NCBI GenBank assembly: GCA_934047225.1
Contig: OW203988.1
Coordinates: 7,908,229 to 7,972,228 of the forward strand
DNA length: 64,000 nt
Direction: 5' to 3'
Source of the DNA: Ypsolopha sequella
Lineage: Eukaryota > Arthropoda > Insecta > Lepidoptera > Ypsolophidae
How positions within the stretch are numbered: the stretch's first letter is position 1; the number at the start of each line of letters is the position of its first letter. Shown one piece after another: positions 20,901 to 26,603 of this stretch. The translations under genes and the position numbers were made by a program. The notes under the pieces are model-generated. The model was not told the DNA's origin. It saw only the letters and a list, made by a program, of their open reading frames with translations, and did not search any database.

Positions 20901-22301
20901 GAATGTTCGACTCCAAAGTTGATTTGCTCCAGGCCTCATGGTCACCTTTTGAAGATGTCGATTGGCTGATGCCTCTCCTGGCTGATGCTTCAAACTGGAG
21001 AGGTATTATGGATGAAATAAGAGACGATGTTTTCAAATGGAATAACTACAGCGATGTTATTTTCGTAGCAGATTTTCCTGGTAGGTATTATAGTTTATGT
21101 TGTTACACATAAAGTAAGTAAACACGCATTTTTCATCACGTGCTTAACAATTTTAGTGCTATAATGCCTTGATAATGTAACTGAGCAAATTAGGTATAAT
21201 GATCTATAGTCTAAGAGCTAGCGACCAAATCGGTCATGTGGCTTCAGCTGTATTGAAACTCCGTTAGCTACTTTCCTCGATAATCTTCGTGCTGGCAGGC
21301 CGCGGGCGATGGGTGCGGGTGTAGTGGGGTGGGGAAAAAAAAATGTGGACACAGCGACTTTTTTTTTTTCAAGCAGTTGCTCTGTACTCCCTGTGCACCC
21401 AAAAAAAATTTTATATCGATCGGGTGGTGGGAAGGGGTTGCCAGCGTTAATTAAAAGTACCAAGCCGCCGTGAGCCGTGAGCGCGCTGACGCGTTCGCCG
21501 GCTGATATCTGAGCCCACATGAAAATTATTATTATTTTGGTACTTTTAATTAACGCTGGCAACCCCTTCCCACCACCCGATCAATTTAAAAATTTTTTTG
21601 GGTGCACAGGGAGTACAGAGCAACTGTTTGAAAAAAAATTACAGTCGCTGAGCAAAAATTTTTTTTTCATTTTTTCCGCACCACACTACACCCGCACCCA
21701 CCGCCCGCGGCCTGCCAGCACGAAGATTATCGGAAAAGGTTGTTCAGGGAAGTAGCTAACGGAGTTTCAATACAGCTGAAGCCACATGACCGATTTGGTC
21801 GCTAGCTCTCCGTTTATTATGTTTTAACCTTGGGACAAGACCAATCATTCCTTCAAGACTGTAAGTTATTATTTTTCTTGTTTACGTTGGCTTATTTCTC
21901 TTGCAGGTTACTATTTAGAACATTTTCTTCCGCCTGAACTGGTCAATGTGACACTAACAGTTTTAGAAGGTCAAATAGCTTACGAAGAAGAGGTGACAAG
22001 TTTACCTCTCGGACAATCGTATGTCCTTACAACTGAAGACAACTACTTCATAAATTCTGGCAGGTTCCACAGGATCATTAACATTGGAAGTGACTCAGCG
22101 GTCTACATGTACACCTTCATGAACAAAACTGAGGTGGATGCGCCAGAAAAAATACTCAAAGGAGAACCTAAGCCAAAGCTCCCGATAGCTCTTGAACTGT
22201 GGCAGAGTTTGGCCAATATATTCAAATTCTTTAATTTAGTCTTCTCATCTTTATTCCAATTGTTTTTTCGGTTGTCACTGTCAGTAGTGGGTATTAAGTA
22301 A
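8832..22301 (+). CDS. GGCX: Vitamin K-dependent gamma-glutamyl carboxylase, 8 coding exons
   Basis: Coding exons are 8832-8994, 11135-11290, 12831-12996, 15506-15691, 19129-19292, 20054-20385, 20576-21080 and 21907-22301. They join to 2067 nt, 688 residues plus TAA, every junction GT-AG and in phase. The family is an ER-membrane enzyme that uses reduced vitamin K, O2 and CO2 to turn glutamate into gamma-carboxyglutamate in secreted proteins. By eye the protein aligns with human GGCX through most of its length, the first 200 residues at a constant offset of 18. Lys200 in AGLKK matches human base Lys218; His142 in WNNHSYLFG matches His160; Cys81 and Cys454 match the Cys99-Cys450 disulfide. Hydrophobic segments lie near 45-62, 90-113, 118-134, 183-198, 235-254 and 368-382. 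The length is near the usual insect size and shorter than human (758, from memory). The start is ATG 8832 (or 8835), with an in-frame stop at 8802. Human numbering is from memory. Confidence 0.95.
9140..9404. mobile_element. Inverted-repeat element family B, copy 1 (TA-flanked)
   Basis: Ends TACAAGGTGTAACAGAAAGG and complementary CCTTTCTGTTACACGTTGTA, with arms over 60 bp (GTAACCATATTTGAAGAGC inside). Lies in GGCX intron 1. Other copies: 35780-36046, 43087-43372 and 58241-58509. Confidence 0.85.
9473..9754 (+). pseudogene. Penelope-like retroelement, C-terminal GIY-YIG endonuclease fragment
   Basis: In one frame reads KSAIAEHLLESGTNH, a single TGA, then VELHNPKILSTDRHYYSRIV, REAIEIKKHPNNFNRED and a Thr-Trp-containing tail ending at TGA 9752-9754. 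The REAIEI.KHPNNFNRE block is typical of the endonuclease end of Penelope-like elements. The TGA stands where the family often has Trp. 5' truncated; RT is absent. Sits in GGCX intron 1. Confidence 0.8.
9871..9905 (+). ncRNA. Degenerate hammerhead-ribozyme-like motif
   Basis: GAGACA-TGCAAC-TGTCTC forms a 6-bp stem-loop directly followed by GAAAC and GTC, the stem II / GAAA arrangement of hammerhead ribozymes known from Penelope-like elements. The upstream CTGATGA core is not intact (CCACGAG), so it is unlikely to cleave. Confidence 0.4.
9906..10333. other. GGCX intron 1, likely Penelope 3' remnant
   Basis: Continues from the hammerhead-like motif; contains short direct repeats of ACTCACCCCCTTAT type near 10045-10075. 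No gene seen. Confidence 0.35.
10334..10515. mobile_element. Family G element, copy 1, 7-bp duplication
   Basis: Begins CACAAAATAACC and ends TATTTTGTG (9-bp inverted ends), flanked by CTTCTAG at 10327-10333 and 10516-10522. Inner palindrome CATAGACGC...GCGTCTATG. Confidence 0.8.
10627..10763. mobile_element. Inverted-repeat element family L, copy 1
   Basis: CCAGAGTAAAAATTTAT at the left and AATATTTTTACTCTGCC-like complement (ATATTTTTACTCTGCC) at the right; contains CACACAGATGCGTGCTCTAC also found in the copy at 25916-26136. Confidence 0.55.
10764..11134. other. End of GGCX intron 1
   Basis: No feature apart from a somewhat GC-richer stretch at 10930-11060 and the exon 2 acceptor. Confidence 0.4.
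11135..11290 (+). CDS. GGCX: GGCX coding exon 2 (residues 55-107)
   Basis: Acceptor CCTTTACAG at 11126-11134, donor G|GTAACT, phase 1 on both sides. Encodes GVAMLFDIPAERGGASMDR, the DIP-ER-G family signature, then Cys81 in KSCHFP (human Cys99 position) and the start of the second hydrophobic segment, LVYAALWLG. It is clearly GC-richer than the flanking introns, which are filled with retroelement debris. Confidence 0.94.
11420..11500 (+). mobile_element. tRNA-derived SINE fragment
   Basis: Contains a perfect RNA polymerase III B-box, GGTTCGAATCC at 11457-11467, inside GCGGGTTCGAATCCCG. The rest does not fold as a full tRNA. In GGCX intron 2. Confidence 0.6.
11586..12566 (-). mobile_element. 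Truncated non-LTR retrotransposon (LINE) with reverse transcriptase
   Basis: On the minus strand, LECGVRQGGLTSPKLFNLYV and the catalytic YADD (NNISYADDMVLLSP) are followed, after one in-frame TGA at 12296-12294, by NESKSELMVFR and about 180 further RT/C-terminal residues ending at 11700. The 3' tail is AATAAATAAA followed by TTTGA repeats (11586-11611). The 5' end is truncated within RT. Not expressed as a gene; lies antisense in GGCX intron 2. Confidence 0.88.
12746..12786. repeat. (CAT)n microsatellite
   Basis: Interrupted CAT/ATC trinucleotide run in GGCX intron 2, about 45 nt upstream of exon 3. Confidence 0.9.
12831..12996 (+). CDS. GGCX: GGCX coding exon 3 (residues 107-162)
   Basis: Acceptor TTTTTTTTAG just before 12831, donor TG|GTTAGT (a weaker GTTAGT form). 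Encodes LGYRYRTSAVIFTACYWYIF, then KSFWNNHSYLFG with His142 at the position of human His160, a residue required for glutamate carbanion formation. Ends SANCYW, where human has ANHYW. Confidence 0.94.
12997..13342. other. Start of GGCX intron 3
   Basis: AT-rich; no feature seen between the exon 3 donor and the Helitron-like element. Confidence 0.4.
13343..13521 (+). mobile_element. Helitron-like non-autonomous element, copy 1
   Basis: Starts TC after A (TCATCACTACATAGTATG) and ends GGGTCGCTAG before T, with the 3' GC hairpin GCCGGGGCGGG region just before CTAG. These are Helitron termini inserted between A and T. Near-identical to 30439-30612; matches the Lep1-type elements known from Lepidoptera. 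Confidence 0.8.
13808..14073. mobile_element. Tc1/mariner-like MITE, family I, copy 1
   Basis: Ends TACAAAGTGACTTTTTGATC and complement GATCAAAAAGTCACCTTGTA, flanked by TA on both sides; arms of about 90 bp. Related elements at 41230-41590 and 52467-53506. Confidence 0.8.
14074..14480 (+). mobile_element. LINE ORF2 C-terminal remnant with 3' UTR
   Basis: Frame ending at 14279 reads IEIYNNLPAYLRSLQG and KTKLKNWLLERSFYSIGDFF, the usual C-terminus of jockey/CR1-type ORF2 proteins in insects, followed by an AT-rich tail with AATAAATATATTTG at about 14462. In GGCX intron 3. Confidence 0.6.
14571..15010. mobile_element. Dispersed repeat family F, copy 1
   Basis: TCGCTTAGATTAAATTATG at the left to AAGCTATGGGAATTG at the right, with an internal CAAGTGACGTCATAT. 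Copies at 18647-19090 and, partial, 47265-47497. Confidence 0.75.
15506..15691 (+). CDS. GGCX: GGCX coding exon 4 with catalytic lysine (residues 162-224)
   Basis: Acceptor TGTTTTAG before 15506, donor AG|GTGATT, phase 2. Encodes VPYWNYWVLKYQFFILYF followed by VAGLKKGTAEW; Lys200 is the counterpart of the human active-site base Lys218. Ends SQHWVFTPFR, matching the human SRHWLFSPFK block. A GC-rich inverted repeat begins about 45 nt downstream in the intron. Confidence 0.95.
15736..16106. repeat. GC-rich diverged inverted repeat in GGCX intron 4
   Basis: Left arm CACAGCTTCAGGCTTC...GCGACGG (15744-15800) is matched by the complement of GCGCCGTCGCAAG...AAGCCTGAAGCTATGG (16040-16092). It is far GC-richer than any other intronic block. 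Short ORFs cover it but match no known protein. Confidence 0.5.
16205..16500. mobile_element. Reversed piece of the GTTCCGTACC / GCACTTGGCC repeat plus its partner segment
   Basis: GCCGGCCAAGTGCGAGTCGG at 16226 to GGTACGGAACCCTA at 16295, then a segment matching 4770-4880 with one copy of the GGTATCAGTTTTAACTTG unit. Confidence 0.7.
16504..16520. repeat. Poly-G tract, 17 G
   Basis: An uninterrupted run of 17 G at the end of the transposon piece, in GGCX intron 4. Confidence 0.9.
16656..16827 (-). mobile_element. Dispersed repeat family N, copy 2
   Basis: Reverse complement of the 7838-8005 copy, from GTCGGCATTTTCCGCAC to GCTCTCGTATCGTAATGTAC. Confidence 0.75.
16828..17209. other. GGCX intron 4, no feature seen
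   Basis: Probably the diverged upstream part of the LINE fragment that follows; no readable frame. Confidence 0.35.
17210..17310 (+). mobile_element. LINE ORF2 C-terminal fragment
   Basis: From 17216 reads RWFRHVERMNESTVTK, ESYGAQVEGRTRPAG, the W-F-x-H-V-E-R-M motif common at the end of insect non-LTR retrotransposon polyproteins. In GGCX intron 4. Confidence 0.6.
17812..18271. mobile_element. TA-flanked MITE, family J
   Basis: TACAGGGTGCTTGGTAATTC at the left; GAATTACCAATCATCCTGTA at the right, with further paired inner segments (CGACCTATTCCTT / AAGGAATAGGTCG). In GGCX intron 4. Confidence 0.8.
18282..18443. mobile_element. Probable hAT-like remnant
   Basis: GTGGCGGATTTTCC...GGGCCTAGGGCGGC at the left and GGCTAATCCGCC at the right, a terminus style seen in lepidopteran hAT elements. 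No clear duplication of the target. Confidence 0.4.
18647..19090. mobile_element. Dispersed repeat family F, copy 2
   Basis: Same ends as copy 1 (TCGCTTAGATTAAATTATG...TTTGGGAATTG). It stops about 40 nt before GGCX exon 5. Confidence 0.75.
19129..19292 (+). CDS. GGCX: GGCX coding exon 5 (residues 224-279)
   Basis: Acceptor TTTTCTTTCTAG, donor G|GTAAGT. Encodes LFLSVPQIDYLIVHWFAFIF and ends AAFHLMNIRLFRIG, aligned to the human YFHCMNSQLFSIG block. The exon is squeezed between two dispersed repeats, one ending about 40 nt before it and one starting about 55 nt after it. Confidence 0.94.
19348..19720 (+). mobile_element. Dispersed repeat family M, copy 1
   Basis: Starts about 55 nt after GGCX exon 5. 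Shares GTTTGTCCTAAATGCCATCC and AAAATTGAGTTTCCTTCAAA with 42052-42870, where another element is inserted in it. Confidence 0.65.
19940..20043. repeat. 16-bp direct repeat flanking about 70 bp next to the exon 6 acceptor
   Basis: TTAGCAATATTTTGTG occurs near 19943 and again near 20028. Between them is CACCAAGTGCCGACAATCGC, whose complement recurs at 63310-63335. It looks like a short retro-insertion with a 16-bp target duplication; the right repeat supplies part of the tract before the exon 6 acceptor. Confidence 0.5.
20054..20385 (+). CDS. GGCX: GGCX coding exon 6 (residues 279-389)
   Basis: Acceptor GTGTATTTCTAG, donor ACCAAG|GTAAAG, phase 0 at its 3' end. Encodes GMFPWVCLATMPLFYPFDWP, a variable Lys/Glu/Asp-rich loop (about residues 340-365), then the hydrophobic segment YIIIIYMALQGFLPYSHF. 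Human has an equally variable basic linker here, so the loop is family-typical in position though not in sequence. The reading frame stays open upstream of the acceptor by chance. Confidence 0.94.
20576..21080 (+). CDS. GGCX: GGCX coding exon 7 (residues 390-558)
   Basis: Acceptor TGATTCCAG, donor CCTG|GTAGGT, phase 1. The most conserved exon: starts GYNNWTKGLYGYSWDMMVH, nearly identical to the human block, and contains Cys454 in YAHCLKR (human Cys450 position), DVWCSMNGRFQQRMFD and QASWSPFE, ending IFVADFPG. This is the lumenal core of the enzyme. Confidence 0.95.
21214..21809. repeat. 596-bp fold-back (inverted repeat) in GGCX intron 7
   Basis: Left arm 21214-21463 (AGAGCTAGCGACCAAATCGG...AAAAGTACCAA), right arm 21537-21809 its complement with small indels, loop about 73 bp. 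Arms are GC-richer than the intron. No ORF of note. Confidence 0.9.
21907..22301 (+). CDS. GGCX: GGCX coding exon 8, C-terminus and stop (residues 558-688)
   Basis: Acceptor TATTTCTCTTGCAG. Starts GYYLEHFLPPELVNVTLTVL, includes an LPLGQSYVL turn aligned to human LPAGEYHKV and YMYTFMNKTEV aligned to YMYVYVNTTEL, and ends in a hydrophobic, Phe-rich tail (about residues 652-688) before TAA at 22299-22301. The acidic C-terminal extension of human GGCX is absent. Confidence 0.94.
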
Positions 22302-22837
22302 TTTACATACATTTTTATGTTATATTTCTGATTGTAACCAAAGATTTCAAAAGTAAAGATAAGCCCTTACCGTAGTATGACAGCACCAAAATGTTTCCAC
22401 TTTTAAATGGGTGATGGTCACACGTTTGGAATCAGTGCTCATCTGAACACAGTGATAGTTGGACGCCTTAAATGCACTTAAAGTTTTGAATTTATACGAC
22501 TTTAGTAGTCTGATCAGTTTGCTGCCCGTAGGTAAATAGATTTCGCACTCATATTGTGCGCGCGTCGGCATTATGTTAACGCAAACATTGCAATAGATTT
22601 TATGTGCCAGGGCTCATCTAAATTTTTGAAATCTTTGATTATAACCCGAATCAATATTGGGAATATAAATGCTGACCGTTCTATCCACCTCTCACTTAAA
22701 AACTATCTCGTCTATATTCGCACATGGAAATATAGATAGCATTAAAAATTGAATTTAATGTGTATTGTCGATCGCTTAAATACCATATTGTGATGTAATA
22801 TGTCAGCTGTGCGTTTGGTACACGCTGACGGTAATAC
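22302..22837 (+). other. GGCX 3' UTR, proximal part
   Basis: Follows the GGCX stop. A non-canonical poly(A) hexamer ATTAAA occurs at 22741-22746. From about 22490 to 22640 it carries a dispersed repeat whose reverse complement recurs near 60485-60625 (shared cores CTGATCAGTTTGCTG and AGGGCTCATCTAAA). Confidence 0.5.
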
Positions 22838-23050
22838 CACAAAATAACCACTTACAGAATGTTTACTCCGTATAACTAGCGAAAACAGGTTCACGCACAC
22901 ATAGACGCGGTACGTACGACGATCTCGAATGAAGTCGGTCGAATGCCAATACAAAATTCTGCCGAGATCATCATACGTACGCGTCTATGCATGACGCACG
23001 CTGTTTTCGCTCCGTCATCGAGTCGGCCTTCTGGTAGTATCTATTTTGTG
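22838..23050. mobile_element. Family G element, copy 2, 7-bp duplication
   Basis: CACAAAATAACC at the left, TATTTTGTG at the right, flanked by GTAATAC at 22831-22837 and 23051-23057. Within the presumed GGCX 3' UTR. Confidence 0.85.
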
Positions 23051-23057
23051 GTAATAC

Positions 23058-23290
23058 TAACCCCCGGTTTCTGAAAGGCCAATCAATGTTAACAGTAGAT
23101 TAAAAAATAATTATCTGCGGATTAAGCCAGAAAAAGTGGGAATTTTACATTGAAATCAAAAATTAACTAAGTTAATTATTGATTCATCACTATTCAGACT
23201 TCATATATGCTTTATTTTCACCGTTATTTGCGGTTTAAGTTTTTTTAATCTACTGTTAACTTTGATTGGCCTTTCAGAAACTGGGGGTTA
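23058..23290. mobile_element. MITE with about 45-bp inverted ends (family R)
   Basis: TAACCCCCGGTTTCTGAAAG at the left and CTTTCAGAAACTGGGGGTTA at the right; arms continue with GGCCAATCAATGTTAACAG. It begins immediately after the right target copy of the family G element. Confidence 0.85.
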
Positions 23291-23364
23291 GTCAAGTCAA
23301 GTACGTAATTTAGTTTCGGGTAATACCAACCAATCAACACAGAAATGTATATTGTATCTGTGCG

Positions 23365-23370
23365 AATAAA
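23365..23370 (+). promoter_or_regulatory. Candidate GGCX polyadenylation signal AATAAA
   Basis: First canonical AATAAA downstream of the GGCX stop. A U-rich run TTTTTGTTTT follows at about 23397. Use of this site would give a 3' UTR of about 1.1 kb containing two miniature transposons. Confidence 0.45.
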
Positions 23371-23473
23371 TGATTTAATATATATTTGGTCCTTCGTTTT
23401 TGTTTTGCTCAGTAGAACGAAGATTGGAGGATTTAGAAAATAAAAGATATATTAATATTTTACTCAATAATGC

Positions 23474-23479
23474 TTTATT
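23474..23479 (-). promoter_or_regulatory. Candidate elongase polyadenylation signal AATAAA (distal)
   Basis: Reads AATAAA on the minus strand, about 2.7 kb after the elongase stop. If both this and the + strand signal at 23365 are used, the two genes end back to back. Nearer minus-strand AATAAA motifs exist at 24941-24936 and near 23914-23909, so this is only one option. Confidence 0.35.
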
Positions 23480-24010
23480 TGCCCAGGAAATATAAATGAA
23501 TGAACTTCAATACATTCCTAATGTCATATATTACGGACATGGTTTTAAAATGTGTATTGATTTGTTTAGAAATCTTTGTATTTTCTCTCGAAAAATATAG
23601 AAAAAATACGACTTAACGGCCGCCTAGTTTACATATAAAAAGCTGTGAGAAATTTCATTTCAACAATTGATATAAAATAAATGCATTATATTATGTTTCA
23701 TGAATGATGGACAATAATAAAACCTAGTAAAAGAAATATTATAAAAAGCAACAACAACTTTAGCGAAGAAATACAGTGTGTTTGAGAATTACAAAAGTAA
23801 ACATAGATGGACAAATATAGCCGAATGTGGTCATCGACAGAGAAAAGTCTACTGGTATATCACAAAAATAAAACAGCTCATCCTTATGCAAACTTTGTAC
23901 AATACCCTTTATTACATTTTACATAACTGGGATAACCAGCATTGTATATCACCTAAAATATTTATAGGTATTTGTGTGTAACTGTACGACATCTGTACAT
24001 ATACATATTG

Positions 24011-24048
<38 letters not shown>

Positions 24049-24580
24049 GAAAACACAATCCAGCGGCACTGTACGGTCGCTCGCACGTCTACCTACCCAA
24101 TGGCAGTTCTTAATAGTTTTTATTACAATGTCATAAAGGTTAAAATCAAATGAAAATGGGTAGCTTGAACTGCATTTGCAACTATAATCAACGTCCCAAC
24201 GTTAAGTCATAAAAACAAATAAGCAAATGTCATCATAAATGATAGCGAATGTCAATATATACGTGTAAAAATGCAATAAAAGAAAAATCCAATAAAAATA
24301 TTAAAATTCCATCTCGAAACGGTACTATAATTTCCGACCCCAACGATTAATGATATAAGCAATATAAATTCGGAAGAAAAATTAAATACTAAAAACAAAA
24401 TGGAGACTTTAAATGCAATGTGCTAACTTTTTCACAAATATAGGAAATTTTTCTATGCAATTTAATTTAAAATACATAATAACTGATAATTTTTTTTTAA
24501 GCCTGTGTGCACATAACATTTAAAGCTTCCATTTTCGAAAGTAACTCCACCGAGACAACAATGGATTTTGACATTTCTTT
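23480..24580 (-). other. Distal part of the presumed elongase 3' UTR
   Basis: AT-rich and, unlike most of the window, without recognised dispersed repeats except a (TA)n tract at about 24018-24045. If the poly(A) signal at 23479 is used this is transcribed with the elongase. Confidence 0.35.
24018..24045. repeat. (TA)n dinucleotide tract
   Basis: About 14 AT repeats, directly readable. Confidence 0.9.
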
Positions 24581-24851
24581 TATATAAGGTCTTTCAATTT
24601 AAATCGAAAGTAATTTAGGAGGTGATTTAGTATCGTTAATACATCACATTCCACTGCAAAGCACTTTTTTTTTCGCGAACTTTTTTTTCACTTCTCAGTA
24701 CAAAGTGGTCCGATCAGCTGACTCAGTTTGTATGGACAAGTAAAGAAAAAGTGCGCGCAAAAAAAAAGTGCTTTGCAGTGGAATGTGATGTATTAACGAT
24801 ACCGAATCACCTCCTAAATTACTTTCCATTTAAATTGAAAGACCTTATATA
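24581..24851. repeat. 271-bp near-perfect inverted repeat
   Basis: Arms of about 97 bp from TATATAAGGTCTTTCAATTT inward to AAGCACTTTTTTTTT, differing at only a few positions; central non-paired region around CGATCAGCTGACTCAG. Downstream of the elongase stop and inside its 3' UTR if a distal poly(A) site is used. Confidence 0.9.
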
Positions 24852-25915
24852 TAGGTATATAGTAACTTGGGAGTTTAGTTTTTACAATATTTAAATGCAA
24901 ATTATTGTATATATCTCGGCAGAGTTATAATACTATTTATTCCTAAAAAGCTACTAACCAATTCATTGTATTACAAATGGAGCAATGGACTGGAAAGTAA
25001 CAATAACAGCCTAATAATATAACCACTTTTCTAATAATTGTGACTCGTTATTTATAACGTTACTAGACCAAAATTGACCCGGTTTGATCTATAATAGAAC
25101 ACTAGAACCCAAGGTAATTCGATGAACTTCTTAATGTACTAGAGGCTAGAGGTAAGGATTTTTAGTTTGTCAAGGTTACACTAACAGAAACATCGCAAAT
25201 CTCTCATATCTTTAAATACACGTGACAATGCCTTCGGAAAGCGAGCGGGGTGAGGGGTTAGTGCGCTCGAAATAGTTGTACATTCCCGTCCCCTGCCCGC
25301 AAACCCAAGGCGTATCTCACCCAAACAACGCTATTCACGGAAAAGCACACCGACTGGTCGACTTTGTACATTTAAACAGAACCCGCATATCAAACTAACT
25401 TGATATATTTACAAAGATCAGTTCCAAATCTACATAACGTCAATGTATTAAATAATAGTTTCGTCATTTTACAATACATCGGCTTCCGGGGACTCTACTG
25501 ATCTATCTACTTTGAACTTTCTCATGATGCATTAGCCGAACGATTACAATTAAGTAACATTTACAGGCACGTTGAAAGCCAACGCTCTACAATACTCCGA
25601 AACAGTTAATTTTCAAAAGTAGTTAATATTGCTTACTCTTATTAGCAGGAATTAGATCGCTTAGTACCTCCGCTTGTTTGACAAGCGTTTAAGTATTAAA
25701 AACTATCTCTAAACGTCACAACACGACTCGTGAAAGTAACCTTTCCAACTGTACAGGTCTATTCAACTATACTTTTACAATAATAAATTATATTAAATCA
25801 CTCATTTTTAAGTAATAAATACGATAAACAACAACAACGAACGTACTCAGGCTTGTATCAAAACGTTGCCACTGACGTGGGCGGGGCCGATCACAGAGGC
25901 GCTAAACCGAACACT
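24852..25915 (-). other. Proximal part of the presumed elongase 3' UTR
   Basis: Unique-looking sequence with a GC-richer block at about 25220-25360. No ORF worth calling. Confidence 0.35.
24936..24941 (-). promoter_or_regulatory. Candidate elongase polyadenylation signal AATAAA (proximal)
   Basis: First canonical AATAAA on the minus strand after the elongase stop that I found, giving a 3' UTR of about 1.3 kb. Using this site would exclude the inverted repeat at 24581-24851 from the mRNA. Confidence 0.35.
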
Positions 25916-26136
25916 CTACTAGAGCAAAATTATATATATACAGTAGTGAATCTTAGAACAAACGCTCAGATTCGAACTCACACAGACGCGTACTCTACAC
26001 GCCGCTGCACGAGATTTATACTGAGACTCCACTGAACCTCGCTGAGATGACGCGTAGAGCACGCATCTGTGTGCGTGAGTTCGAATCAAAGCGTCGGTAC
26101 TAAGATTTACTACTCTATAGATATATCTACTCTGCC
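25916..26136. mobile_element. Inverted-repeat element family L, copy 2
   Basis: CACACAGACGCGTACTCTAC and its near-complement GTAGAGCACGCATCTGTGTG, with outer TAGAGCAAAATTATATATAT / ATATATCTACTCTGCC ends. Starts about 86 nt after the elongase stop. Confidence 0.65.
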
Positions 26137-26221
26137 TCTACAGTGAAACATGCGGACCATGGTACGCACGACCACGACCTTGGAATGTACGTCATACACG
26201 ACATAATAGAATATCACAACA

Positions 26222-26603
26222 TTAATTCGCCGGCCCCACTCCGACTCCGCCATTTCTCTGACGCGGGTAATCATCATACGCTACCTTCTTATTGATTCCA
26301 TTCTGTTCCGGCAGCGGTTCTGACTTGGCCTTCTTTGTGCCGTGTTTGGGTGAGAGGTATGCCTTGTAGAAGAACCGAGCGAAGAGGACGAAGTAAGAAA
26401 AGTACATGGCCATGGACAGTTTGATGTTGAAATGGCTGATGTGACAGGAGTGTGTGGGCGCGGTGGCGAGGTAGTTATGGGCCCAGATGTTGACCGCGCA
26501 GCCGACTACCATCTGGGTGAGCTGCAGGAACGTGATGATCATCGCGAGGAACTTGGGCGGGTAGTGGCCCATGCTGACCAGCGAGTAATAGGAGTACATC
26601 ACG
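26222..26603 (-). CDS. ELOVL6: Elongase terminal coding exon
   Basis: Acceptor CCATTGTTCTAG|C at 26604-26605, stop TAA at 26224-26222. Encodes [19 protein letters not shown], the TFLQLTQ motif, SHCHISHFN-type loop ([19 protein letters not shown]), the last hydrophobic segment [16 protein letters not shown] and a charged tail. 127 codons including the stop. Confidence 0.95.
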
